Source: Aptenodytes patagonicus (lineage: Eukaryota > Chordata > Aves > Sphenisciformes > Spheniscidae). From it: DNA of 64,000 nt. Location: positions 28,279,746 to 28,343,745 of the forward strand of contig NC_134951.1 of the NCBI RefSeq assembly GCF_965638725.1, read 5' to 3'. Shown here piece by piece: positions 10,701-20,805 of the stretch. The notes beneath the pieces were generated by a model, which was not told the origin of the DNA, did no database searches, and saw only the letters and a list, made by a program, of their open reading frames with translations. The translations under genes and the position numbers were made by a program. Positions within the stretch are counted from its first letter, which is position 1; each line of letters begins with the position of its first letter.

Positions 10701-13700
10701 GTTCCCTGTATTTGGCTATAAATATTTACCTTTTATTCAGTTCTGTTTGCAGTATAAAGAATGCATTTATTATTTCTTTAGCTGCCATAAGACTTCTGTG
10801 ACTACGAGGCTAATAGTCTTTGTAGCAGTTTTAGAGAAGGTTTTACTTGGGATGATAGTTGTGATTTATTCTGCCCATCTTTCTTGCACTGTCTTCAACA
10901 GGAAACTGGCATAGGCAAAACAGTTAACGGTTTTAGGAAACATGCCACTGCTGGGAATGTAGCTAAAACCCTGGTAAAACAATGGAAAAAACTTATTCCT
11001 CCAGAAAATAAAAGGTAGGTGTGAACTAATTTTTTCTAAAAGTTAATTATACTGTGGTGTAACTTTATAAAATACAGCTTGGAAAGCTTAGGAAAGTGTT
11101 TGGAATGAAATATGCATTAGGACAGATCCATAAATTGGATGGAAGAAATGAGTTTGTCTTTTACAAAATATCAGAAGACAAATCAGAGCAACAAGTATTG
11201 GTCAATTAGCCAGCCAGCACTCAAAAGACTTCAACTGTCTTTTTTTTGACTGGCACAAGTTCTTAGGTCCCAGCTGATGCAAGTGGGACTAAGCCAGTGA
11301 TGGGCACCTCTGCATTTTTTCAGGGAAGTGGGAAGCTTGCTCTTTCTTCCCAGAGTGGTGGTTAAATGAGGCAGCTCTCCAGTGATTTGGTTGTATAGAG
11401 GGCTTTCCTATAATGTTCTTGTGGACTGAGAAGGGCTTACAATATTGGAGGAGTCACACTGAAGAGATGCGATTTCTTCTCAGAATGAAGCAGCCACCAC
11501 TGCCATGGCCAGGCTGACTGTGCTTTAGATGTTTTGCAGACCTCTGACAATCTGAGGCAATTGAGCTGAGAAAGCCAAAGGTTTAGATTGACTAAATAGT
11601 GCATTTTAAATCTGAAGTTATTCAAACAACAGGAAAGTGAAATACCAAACCTGTGATAAGCAAAGCATAAAGGCTGACCTTTTGTAATCTGTATCACCTA
11701 CAGAGCATGTCATAAATTCTGTCTCCTAGTTATTTCAAGTACCATGTCTGTGTTATAAAGCATGCAGGGAAACTTGTCTAAAAAGTGGTATCCAACACAT
11801 TATAAGCAAATAGTACTGTCAGGCATGTTTTCCTACTAATGGTTATGTCCCTACTCGCCGCTTGTCTTGCTATCAATTCTTGCAGTATTTAGCGGTGCTG
11901 GACCCAAGAGCTGCTTCTCTGGGATTCTGTACTGATAATGGAAGAATAAGAGCACAGCAGAGCACAGTTCTGGGTCTTGTAAAATTATGACACGTGGTGT
12001 GATTTAATGCTTTTAGGTTTACTAATGTAGGTAAAAAGATTGATTGTTCAAGAATTTAGCATCAGATGTAGCATGGGATGTGATTATTTTTTTTTTATGT
12101 TGCAGTGGTCACAGAGGAAGAAAACAAAATACTGAAAAAGAAAAAGATGAGACAAAATCTTCCGTTTCCAAGGAGATTAAGCCTTCAGAGAAGTCCAAAG
12201 CATCTGTACTGGCCTCCAGAAGTTCCAATAGCGCTCCCATTTCTAAAAAGCTGAATAAGCAGCGTACTTGTAGTGAAAAGACCCACCAAAGTAGAGATTC
12301 TGAGTCTCAAAAAGGATGTGATAATAAAGAATGTACTAGCAGTGGTTCTAAGCATGCTTCCCAGGGTACCAATCTTCAAGCTAAAGAAAGTGACTTCAAA
12401 GAGACAACCTCCACAGACAGCAAGAAAGTTTCAGAAAAGCAGTGTTCCTCTGTAGCCAGTAAAGATTTATCACCTCTGAAGGAAAAGCCTAGTAAGGATA
12501 CTTCCAAACAGAGAAATCCTAAGAATGTGAAGAAACCAAAACAAAAACTTGTCGTAAAAAGCAAAGCTGAATTACCTAGTGATGAGGAATTTGAGCCCCC
12601 TACTATGTCTTTTGAATCTTATCTTAATTATGATCAGGTTACCAAAAAAAGAAAAAGGAAGGCTTGTCCTACTTCAAAATTTTCTCATGCAAAGAAGGGA
12701 GAGGAAGATGTAAAAAAATGTGAGGATGATCAGTCAGAAACTCCCAATAAAAAGGTAAACCACTGCATGGTTGAGATAATAGCAAATAAACTGCAGAAGA
12801 ATAAGTGCTCTTGTCTCTTATTTTCAGTGAAATTCAGCTGTATTTATTTTAAGCAACAGATTGCAAGGCTCTGACATATCAGCTGCATTGGAATTGCCAA
12901 TAATTACAATAATTGGGGCAAAAAAAAAAGGTTTCTTGCATACTGGCAGTTTACAATCGACTTGTCTTGTATTTTTAGGATGACTTCCAATATGGCAGTA
13001 GTCTTTGATCCGTATCAGCTAATCTGCTTTTTACCTGCAAAGTAAAGGTCCTTACCTTTGGAAAGATGTCCCCTTCTACCATTCTTGACCAGCCTGATTT
13101 GTGACTGTAGCAGCTGTTTGTGTATAGCACAGTCATTTTGTCAGATGCTATGGTTCTTTAATAGTGAATGTTAAAGTCTGCAGTGGAACTGAACTTACTT
13201 CTTTTAATGCATTGAAGTAGACCACAGTATTGCATATAAAAATAGCTTATACGTGTTTGTAATGTGAACTATCCTAGTCCCTTGACATTGAAGAAGCTTA
13301 AGTAGCTCCTCTGAGCCAAGGTAGGTCTAAACATGTGTATTAATTAGACCTTTTAAATGAAGCCCTTTTGCGCACTGGGAATTAGAGGTCTCTTCAGTCT
13401 TTTATCTTTACTGTGATGTGAAAGCTCCAGGCTTTATGTATTGTGGAAGATCTGCAGTCTCTCCTAAGTGGAGAAATACTAATGTAGAGGCTTGTGTATG
13501 ATACTCTAGCATAAACTGTTTAAGGAAAAGTCTTGGATGTTCAAGCAGTCGTGAAAAGTTATTAAAGATACATGCAAGTTTTGGGCTGTAAGTGCCTGGC
13601 TTACAACTGGAGGACACCTAAGACCCAATTTAGATGTTGCACATAATGCCAGGCATTTGTAGGGACCTGTACTTACCAGACTGCAGCATCTTTAAATCCC

Positions 13701-16700
13701 TTTTTAAGGGGTTATCTCTGAAAATTTTAGGCTAAATGGCCTATCCAGCACAATATAGGAGACTTGATAGGACCAGGTATAAAGCTGTTTCTTGTCTTTC
13801 AGGATGGCATTTAGTTTGCCTTTAAATACTTAATTGTGGTTTTGTCACCTTGCAGTTTTGTCTCATTCACTGCACGCCTTTAACCTCAATAGCCATTTAT
13901 CTGAAAGCCTGTTAGCTGAACACAGCTGCTCTGTTCTTTACTGTCTTTTTATGCACTGATTGCAGATATCCCACTAAGTTCCTTTTGTGATGTAGTTTTG
14001 GTAAGTAGAGTATGAAAGGATACACTGAAAAGTAATCCAGTGAGTAAATTCTAGTGCAGAAAAGCAACAATTCTAGTTATCCTAGTTACCTTTGGGGTTT
14101 GCTTAAGGGTTGTTTTCGTAGCTTATTTTAAGCCTCAGTAAACCCAAATTTGTAATGTTGACGCAATGTTTCCTTGACTGTGCACAGGCCAAGGTGACAT
14201 CCCTCCAAGATCTTCTTAATACTCCACTGCCTAAATTTCTGACAGGCATCTCAATCTCATCTCCCCCATATGCTGCAGACTTTAAAGGTAAGTAGTATGC
14301 AAGGCTGATAAATATGAAACAGTGCAGGTTTTTACAGCTCTATGTAGAGATGTCTTTATCCCCTTTCCTAATAAACTATATTAGCTCATCTGTCCATGGC
14401 AAAGAAATGCTTCACCTTCACTTTCTCATCTGTAGAAATCATGTTGAAGCTGATGGGAGTTATAAAGGCTTCCCTATTATGGCTTGTTGAATAAAAACTG
14501 TGGAAGGTTACCACAGATGTAGCGAAGGCATAGATCAGGTGGTAGTTCTACAGGCTCCATTTATCTTTACTCCTGTCTATACCTTATAGCAGGCAAAGCC
14601 TTAGTCAAAATTATCTTAGGTAAAACAAATATAGAAAGCACTGGGTGTAGCTTCAGCATAGGAACTTGCTAGCACAAAGTGCCAGTGGTTCCCCTGGCAG
14701 CTCTTGTGAGGTTTCAGTGGTTTCATATCACTCTGGTATTGGAACATCACTGCTATTGCAGCTTCTGGCTTCTCTATTGATCTTCCCGAGTTATCCTAAT
14801 GTGCTGTAGACTGGTAACAGAGTAATCTAGATGTGAATACAGCACATGTAGACTTGAGCTAAATAATGTAAGGCTGGTCTGAGTTGGTGCAGCTCACTTG
14901 CAATGTACATGCTGTCTTGGTGTTAGATGATGATGAATGGACTTCTTTAATATACAATATGTGTCAGGGCCCCAAACTGTAATGCAGTAACTTTGTGTTT
15001 CAAGAAAAATGAATATACATGTGTCCTACCAGCTGCATTTCTCTCAAAGCTGACTGTTTAAAGCATTGTAAAACGTCAGGAGGTAAAAGAAACCCTGCCT
15101 GATATTTTGTTTGCAGCTTCCCTAGCACCTGTTGTAGAAGCAACCCAGCAAGTCAGTGAAACAGTTCAATTCACAGGACGGAGACTGAACTCTAAAATGC
15201 AAGTTTACTCCGGCTCTAAAACAGTTTGTCTTTCAAAGATGCTTACGCTTTATGAACAGTGCATCCGTGTGCTTCAAAATAATATTGACTGTGAGTACTT
15301 TAAGGGATTTGTAGCAGGCTGTGCCTGAAAGTGTATCAGTTTTTTTTCTCCACGCCAACAACTGGCCTACTAAAAGATAACGCCCCTCCCTACAAGCAGT
15401 GACTCAGAGCAGGTTGAAAGGCACTTAAAAGAATGGATTTAGGGCTGTGCTAAAATGTAGTTTTGTTTTGAAAGCTTATCTCTTTTTAAAGTTCCAATTT
15501 TAGCTAAAATATAATGTCCTATAAATTATAAGCCAAAAAGCCTGCTGATTTTTTTTTTTCTTTAAGATGTCTGTTTACATAAATCAGAATGAGTGATCAA
15601 GAAATTATTTATTCCCTGGCGTAGGTAGAGAGGGGAGTGATGCACATCGGAAAAGATGGGGCAATAGCTATTCAAAGATGCTTTCTCCATCCTCAAATAT
15701 AACTGCCAGTTAGTATGGAACTGCTGATTTATAAATATTTTCATAGCCTGACTTCAAAACATGTGTTCTGTTAGTGCTTGCTAAAATTAACTTGTATTTT
15801 TATTTTTAAACTGTTTGAGTGGTGTTACCCACTGAGTAAAATAAATGAGATACTGAAAGTACTGTCCTCTTTTGTAGCTCTACATGAAGTAGGAGGTGTG
15901 CCCTTTGAAATTCTTGAGCCTGTGCTAACACGTTGCACACCAGAGCAGTTGTTTCGAATAGAGGAATGTAATCCGGTAAATTCTGTGTTGTTAAATTCAG
16001 GGAACCATAGAGGACAAGGCATCTGTTTCTGCCTTCCTTGCATCCTTTTTGATAAAGATTCTCCATGGGCTACACTGGTTTTCTGTCTTGCGCACTTATT
16101 TCTTTGAATTCAGCTGTCATTATCAAGCCTCGCTTTTTCAAGTGTCAGGATTTAAAGCATTTGGGAGAATTATTACTGATGTCTTAGTGAAAGTCAGTGT
16201 GGGGAGAAAAGTAGTTCTGTTTCTAAATATAAGAAAAAAAAAAAGAAAAAGACCATGGTATTTACCACTGAAATAGCTGGGAAAGTCGTAATAGTACCAA
16301 CTGTTTTCAAGTTCCAAACTGTTAAGGCTGCAAAGCATACCAATGGGGAAGTATCTGGGGTGAGATTTAATGTGTGTGGTAGACTTCTTATTTAGACCGT
16401 TAAGGCCAGCTCCACGATGCATTTGGACGTGGAGATTCTGAGTTTGTAGTACTTTGTAGTGCAAGTTGGCCACTTCTCTGTATGCCTGAAGTTGAGAGCT
16501 GGTGTGGCCTAAGCCTGTGTTGGAAGTACAAGTCTAGCCTGTAAGCATGGCTCATTAACTCAAATACAGAGCTCTGCTATTTGAAGCATGTGATTTCTAG
16601 GCTGAAGTCAGCATCTCTGCATGGTATTGCCACGCTCTGTGTTGGGATTACCTGTGAGAGCATGTGTGGTGGGATTTGTTCTGCACCTTTCTCCACTGGG

Positions 16701-19700
16701 GGATTGGGCTTTGTCTACAGGCTCAGCTAACAGGTACTCTTGAAAACGTTATTTTTAAATCTTGGATTTAAGATTATCTTGTGTTGAAACTAGATGTTTA
16801 CAGAAGAATCTGACCACTTGTGGAAGAAGCACTGCCAGAGAGATTTTAAAAATGAGAGCCTCCTGGAATATGAGTCTTGGCGTGAAATGTACTTGAGACT
16901 GTTCAATCAGAGAGAAGAAAAACTGAAGATGCTTACAAAAAATATTCTTTCAGCTCAGTCTGAGAAACCAAAAGGTAAAATCTGTGGTTAACTTTTCCAC
17001 TTACAAAACCCAGTCTCTTCTGTTATTCTTGGCACTTACTATGTAGGGTTTTGTGATTTATTTGTACTGAGCACTAATGCTGTATTCTCTAGGAGAAGAC
17101 ATCAAGAAATAATGCTGTTCCTTTTATTACAAGTTGCTCAAAAAGTAAATACATGCATTAATGCAATACATCAATGCATAATACGTGCGGCATACAGTAG
17201 ACAAATCTTACCTTACTAGTTAGACTGAGGATTCTAAGCAACAATGCAAAGAGTACAAATGTAATTACAAATACCAAAGTTAATATGAAGAAATGCTGTA
17301 TGTAGTCTGTATATGACTTACCATGGTTCAGTTACTACTTTGGTACCAGGTTCTGCTTTTCTGAATTATTTTTTTCCCAATTTAAACCTAGAAATTGCCA
17401 CACAACCATATTATCAACTGAGTTTTGAACATAAAGGGGAAAAAAGTCACATATCCTCTGCTTCTTGCTGCTGTATTAGGCCGGCAAGTAAAAATGGCTT
17501 ATGTGACCAGTGCAGCAAAACCACCCAGGAACATTCGCCGACAGCAAGAAATCCACGGGACAGCAGGACCTGTTGCCCAACTTCATCCAGTAGAGAAGTG
17601 CAAGTAAGTGTTCTGTACTATGCTTTTAATTGGAGTTTAGATGTCTTTGTCAGTACAAAAGTTTGCTGGCAAAATATTTTTGAAGTTATAAATAGCTCTC
17701 TATTTACTTTCCTTTTTTAAGCAGCAAGTGGCTGGAAACTAACTTGCCTTTTAAGTCTTGCGTGCTCCTCTGCCGTGTATATATTGTCATCGCACACTTC
17801 TCCAAAGTGCCAGCGATGAATTCACCCTCCTAGCTGGAGAGTGAGTGGACGCTGTTGTTTTTTTCCAGATTACACTAATGCCGCTTGACATCCTGAGGAG
17901 ATTCCAGTGTTGCTGTTTCATGTTTATAAACCTGCCTAGTAGCCTCACACGTTCTCCTGCTTTCATAAAATCCCAGTCAGCTGTCCAGAGTGATATAGCT
18001 GACCAGAGTGAATCTCAGCAGCTTTTAATACTCTTGATTGTGGCTTTCTGCTTTGGCAGCTTTTAAAGGAGTGTCTGGAACAGTCAGTCTGTAGCAGTAG
18101 CCAACACTAATCACTGGAGGAACAGAAAACTGGGGTTCCTCAAATGTTGCCTTTGTTACAGACAAAGCCAAATTTTCTTTGTGACCTCTTAGTTCAGAGT
18201 AGTTCAACAGCCATGAGAACCAAAGCTGAGATGTGATGTTTGTCCTACTGTTCCTGCCAGCCTAATGAACTCTCTTGTACCCAAGAGGATGGCTGCAATA
18301 GGGAGATAAACCAGCTGTAGCACCAGCTTCTACCTCTTCTTCCTTTCTCAACTATGTGGAGACAGACTGCTGGTTTTTACTGTTTGAATATCTGTTCTTG
18401 TCTGAAAGAAAAATCAGCAGTTTGATTCAGAAGCACCCCATGGGTTGATGAGTCCACATGCCAGCAGCTGGACCATAAAAGCTATGGAGAGTATTCATAC
18501 TGCCTGAACGTGGGTATCTTAAGCCGTGGTCACTCACTCTGCTGTGGCTGCTGGTGAGCATGGTGCCCTCCCTTGTCCCCATTGCCTGTGGTTGTTCCCA
18601 TATTGGCATAACTGCTCTGCAACTTGCTCTCTCAAAATTATCCCTTTGGGGAGGTGGCGGGTGGAACACTTTTTGTTAATCTGAATTGCGGAACAGTTAT
18701 GCAGGTTGACAAGTATGTGCGTGGATAGTGACAGATACCTGGGAACAGGTAGGATAAAACTTAAGCTGTTGAAAATGTGATGCAAGACTGACTTAGTATA
18801 GCTGAACACGTCAGGAGAGTCATTTTAAGTTGTTTCTGTTCTGATGCTGCAGTGCCTGCACTTGTGCTGAGTAACTGTTTGGTCTTGGGCACATGAACTA
18901 GATAACTGAACTGACCTGGGTTTATCTGGGGGGAAAAAAACCTTACCAAACCATGGAAGAGTATGTTTTCTGTGAATTTCAGGAGCTTGACTTAGTCAAG
19001 CAGCCTCAACTTACTGCTCAAGGTGGTGGTGGTATGGGGCAGGAATGACAGCCTGGATATAGGAACATCTTAAAATCAGCTTTTATGCCAGATACAGTGT
19101 TTTTATAGCTGCACCTTCAGCTGATTAAATTAGGAAGCTTCTTTCCATACTGTTGCTGTTTTCAGTGAAGATAGTCCCCCACCAAGGCAGTAGAGTTAGG
19201 CTTTTGCTTTCAGTTGCCCTGTGGGAGGTTGTATCTATATTGTGACAGACCAGCCTTCCAGTTCAGGTGCTTAAAGTACAGCAGTGTAAATGTCCTTTCT
19301 GCTCCGGTAATCTCTGGACCGTTAACTGAATGATGTACTCAAACCCCTGCATGTTTGTGTTTGGTTTTTTATCCTCAGGCATGATAAATTAGGAAGAACT
19401 GCTGTTGTGTGAAAGAAGCTGTGAGAGGGTTGTTGCTTTGCCTTCTTGAGAAATGAGTTTGTTTAGGCACAATGAGATTAACTTCATTGCTTTTACCATG
19501 TCTTCTGAAAACCTGTCGGTTTTGCGGGTTGTAGAATTTGTACAGCTGAAATTTTCACTGAAGAAGCTGGTTTTGCAGGAGCTAAAAAGGTCCTATACAG
19601 ATGTGCAGACCCCTACCAGGCTGCTGTTCGCAGTTCAGTGTGCAGTGGTATATGATAACTGGCAGCAGACATCAGTGACTGGCTCTGAGGCATACAAGGC

Positions 19701-20645
19701 TGCCCAGATTGGTGACATCATGCTGACACTTCAATGTGGTGTTGGTTTAACTGTCTTTAGCAGTAGGCATCATCTCTGTATCTGTGACTGCCTCAGTCCT
19801 TGTCCTGTTGATTGAGGATCCCAACCTAATATTTAGGGTTAATTATTGTGCCTTTTCCTAGAGATTCCTCCTTTAAAAAAAAAAAAAAAACAAACAAAAA
19901 AAACTTGTGTAAATTTGCCCTCATTTTCTGGCAGAGAGCTAGTTAGCAGTTCAGCTGTGTTCAAAGAGGAAAACAAACACAAAGAGCAAAGTAGAACACA
20001 GGGATTATGGATCACAATGGTATTGCTAAACATTTTGATCTCTCACAAATTCTGATCATTTAATTTTAAAGACAAATAAGATGCATCAAATCTAATAAAT
20101 GGAAAATTTGTGCAGGAATGGAAATGCACTAGATGACCACCTGAGATCCCTTCTAACTGCATTATCCTATAACTTTTAAATGTACTACAGAACGGACTTG
20201 TTAAAATACTGTCTTTGGGGTGTAAAGTCTTAAATGTTTGTGATCTCTTTTTTTTTTTTTCCTCCAAAATGAGTGAGAAGAAATGTAGTTTCATATCAAA
20301 AGCTAACTTTTTTTATTTCCTTGTTATAAAAGAACAAGGATTCCAGAAAGCAGAGACAGAAATAACACATCATCAAATCCAATCCCTACTGGCAACGGTG
20401 GAAGCTCTAGCTCAAGCGTAATGACTCAAGATGGAAAGAAGCCTATCAAAAGTAAATGGAATTTCCTAAGTTGATCAAGATAATTGTTTTAACTTGCAGT
20501 CTACTATTATATGCTTAATATTATGCTAATACCACTTTGTCACTGCTGTAATCCTAACTGGTCTCTTTTTGTTGTTACTGAAGAAATTGCACCAATCATG
20601 AGGAAAACTTTGAAAGCATTGAAGAATAGAGCTGGACGACGATAA
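1590..20645 (+). CDS. Elongin-A-like protein (ELOA paralogue), complete 11-exon gene
   Basis: Exons: 1590-1667, 8952-9008, 10902-11014, 12106-12754, 14188-14287, 15117-15290, 15878-15975, 16794-16974, 17480-17603, 20333-20451, 20584-20645. Together they make 1,755 nt, or 584 residues plus TAA. Every intron is GT-AG and all phases join. Domains: TFIIS N-terminal/LW domain (about residues 5-80); Lys/Ser-rich linker (about 84-240); conserved [19 protein letters not shown] (from 242); elongin B/C-binding BC-box [10 protein letters not shown] (376-385) followed by the conserved EVGGVP, LEPVL, RCTPEQL and [11 protein letters not shown] segments; [12 protein letters not shown] region; basic tail [19 protein letters not shown]. 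Known: elongin A stimulates RNA polymerase II elongation with elongins B and C and serves as substrate receptor of a CUL5 ligase that ubiquitinates stalled RPB1. The linker is much shorter than in ELOA. ATG 1590 has a strong Kozak context (GCCATGG). It is intron-bearing, so it is not the ELOA2/ELOA3 retrogene group. No stop or frameshift suggests decay. It could be annotated ELOA, ELOA2 or elongin-A-like. Confidence 0.92.
1668..8951 (+). other. Intron 1 of the elongin-A-like gene
   Basis: This 7.3-kb intron is AT-rich after the CpG island. It has a small TA/TG-rich stretch near 1,748-1,780. I saw no exon-like reading frame with splice sites, no RNA gene and no clear LINE or LTR in it. The open frames, including one of 138 codons at 5,388-5,804, have no recognisable family and look like chance. 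Confidence 0.6.
8952..9008 (+). CDS. Elongin-A-like exon 2 (residues 27-45)
   Basis: Acceptor TTCCTTCCAG|ATT and donor GTG|GTAAGT are both strong. It encodes [19 protein letters not shown], the second and third helices of the LW domain, aligned to the KYLKKLSTLPITVDIL segment of ELOA. Only 57 nt, so easily missed by ORF-based methods. Phase 0 at both ends. Confidence 0.9.
9009..10901 (+). other. Intron 2 of the elongin-A-like gene
   Basis: The 1.9-kb AT-rich intron ends in CTTCAACAG. No repeat or RNA gene was recognised in it. Confidence 0.6.
10902..11014 (+). CDS. Elongin-A-like exon 3 (residues 46-82)
   Basis: The exon encodes [14 protein letters not shown]...[16 protein letters not shown], the end of the LW domain with its conserved Trp. 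It corresponds to ETGVGKTVNSLRKH...LVAQWKKLVP in ELOA. The donor is AAAAG|GTAGGT. It ends after two bases of a codon that exon 4 completes as Ser83. Confidence 0.92.
11015..12105 (+). other. Intron 3 of the elongin-A-like gene
   Basis: The 1.1-kb intron ends in a T-rich tract and TTGCAG. An antisense open frame of 86 codons at 11,437-11,697 has no recognised homology. Nothing else was seen. Confidence 0.55.
12106..12754 (+). CDS. Elongin-A-like exon 4, largest exon (residues 83-299)
   Basis: This exon encodes the charged low-complexity linker (many Lys, Ser, Glu) and the conserved motif [17 protein letters not shown], then a basic run KKRKRK that could act as a nuclear localisation signal. 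The linker is much shorter than in ELOA. The donor is AATAAAAAG|GTAAAC. The frame stays open past the donor to 12,871, so retention of intron 4 would give a truncated protein lacking the BC-box. Confidence 0.92.
12755..14187 (+). other. Intron 4 of the elongin-A-like gene
   Basis: The 1.4-kb intron ends in TTGACTGTGCACAG. No repeats or RNA genes were recognised. Confidence 0.55.
14188..14287 (+). CDS. Elongin-A-like exon 5 (residues 300-333)
   Basis: It encodes [18 protein letters not shown]..., a region corresponding to the segment of ELOA containing PLPAIQ. Its proline-rich character and position agree with elongin A, but identity is weaker than in the neighbouring exons. The phases (0 in, 1 out) are what the flanking exons need. 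The donor is AAAG|GTAAGT. Confidence 0.85.
14288..15116 (+). other. Intron 5 of the elongin-A-like gene
   Basis: The 0.83-kb intron ends in TTTGTTTGCAG. No feature was recognised. A TGATGATGA stretch near 14,925 looks like a snoRNA C-box but has no matching D-box or pairing stem. Confidence 0.5.
15117..15290 (+). CDS. Elongin-A-like exon 6, with BC-box (residues 333-390)
   Basis: The exon encodes [17 protein letters not shown] and the BC-box [15 protein letters not shown]. These are almost the same as [17 protein letters not shown] and TLHQQCIRVLKNNID in ELOA. The BC-box binds elongin C; its key Leu377 and Cys381 are present. The donor is GACT|GTGAGT. Confidence 0.93.
15291..15877 (+). other. 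Intron 6 of the elongin-A-like gene
   Basis: The 0.59-kb intron ends in CCTCTTTTGTAG. It has poly-T runs only. Confidence 0.5.
15878..15975 (+). CDS. Elongin-A-like exon 7 (residues 391-423)
   Basis: It encodes [14 protein letters not shown] and [15 protein letters not shown], matching [27 protein letters not shown] of ELOA, the F-box-like region after the BC-box. The donor is CCG|GTAAAT. Confidence 0.92.
15976..16793 (+). other. Intron 7 of the elongin-A-like gene
   Basis: The 0.82-kb intron ends in GTTGAAACTAG with a poor polypyrimidine tract. No repeat or RNA gene was recognised. Confidence 0.5.
16794..16974 (+). CDS. Elongin-A-like exon 8 (residues 424-483)
   Basis: It encodes [37 protein letters not shown] and LTKNIL, matching the IEETDQLWKVHCHRDFK and [11 protein letters not shown] segments of ELOA. 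The ATG at 16,794 is an internal Met, not a start. The donor is AAAG|GTAAAA. Confidence 0.92.
16975..17479 (+). other. Intron 8 of the elongin-A-like gene
   Basis: The 0.5-kb intron has a short inexact ATGCATTA/AATGCAATACAT repeat near 17,150-17,180 and ends in TGCTGTATTAG. Nothing else was seen. Confidence 0.5.
17480..17603 (+). CDS. Elongin-A-like exon 9 (residues 484-524)
   Basis: It encodes [19 protein letters not shown] and [12 protein letters not shown], matching GRQAKMAFVNSVAKPPRDV and RRRQEKFGTGG in ELOA. The donor is TGCAA|GTAAGT. Confidence 0.92.
17604..20332 (+). other. Intron 9 of the elongin-A-like gene
   Basis: This 2.7-kb intron has an A-rich run near 19,875-19,905 and a short old CR1 3' tail near 20,120-20,172. 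The 120-codon open frame at 19,453-19,815 has no recognisable domain or splice context and is treated as chance. Confidence 0.55.
20120..20172 (+). repeat. Old CR1 LINE 3' tail fragment
   Basis: The stretch ACTAGATGACCACCTGAGATC followed by CCTTCTAACT and ATTATCCTATAA resembles the CR1 3' end (GACTAGATGACCTC...TCCCTTCCAACC...ATTCTATGAT) with many changes. Only about 50 bases are recognisable. Confidence 0.55.
20333..20451 (+). CDS. Elongin-A-like exon 10 (residues 525-564)
   Basis: It encodes a Ser/Asn/Gly-rich stretch ([19 protein letters not shown]) like the Ser-rich region before the tail in ELOA. The acceptor is TTATAAAAG and the donor CAAAA|GTAAAT. Sequence identity is low, but its phase is needed to join exons 9 and 11. 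Confidence 0.85.
20584..20645 (+). CDS. Elongin-A-like exon 11, C-terminal end (residues 565-584 and stop)
   Basis: It encodes [20 protein letters not shown] and TAA, matching the [20 protein letters not shown] end of ELOA almost residue for residue. The acceptor is GTTACTGAAG. Confidence 0.93.
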
Positions 20646-20805
20646 AATGAGGCTGCATATCTGAAGCTTATGTGACTATTTGTATATCATGCTACAGCTA
20701 ATGAAAGTAATGTTAATGTAAACATTCTTCAATTTGCCTTAGTTAAAACAGTTATGAAACATTGCAGGGGCGAATGATTTACAATAAAAAACTGAAATAT
20801 CTGAA
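20646..20805 (+). other. 3' UTR of the elongin-A-like gene
   Basis: A short 3' UTR of about 160 bases after TAA, ending shortly after an AATAAA signal at 20,783. The exact cleavage point is inferred. Confidence 0.65.
20783..20788 (+). terminator. Polyadenylation signal of the elongin-A-like gene
   Basis: AATAAA lies 138 bases after the stop codon, in an AT-rich setting, with T-rich sequence 20-40 bases downstream (CTTTCATACTGCTGCTTTCTT). Confidence 0.7.

Noticed and set aside
14920-15000. Possible C/D-box snoRNA in intron 5 (TGATGATGA)
   Set aside because: No CTGA D-box at a suitable distance and no terminal stem.
16794-16991. Start codon at 16,794 as a separate small gene
   Set aside because: It is the first codon of exon 8 of the elongin-A-like gene, directly after an AG acceptor.
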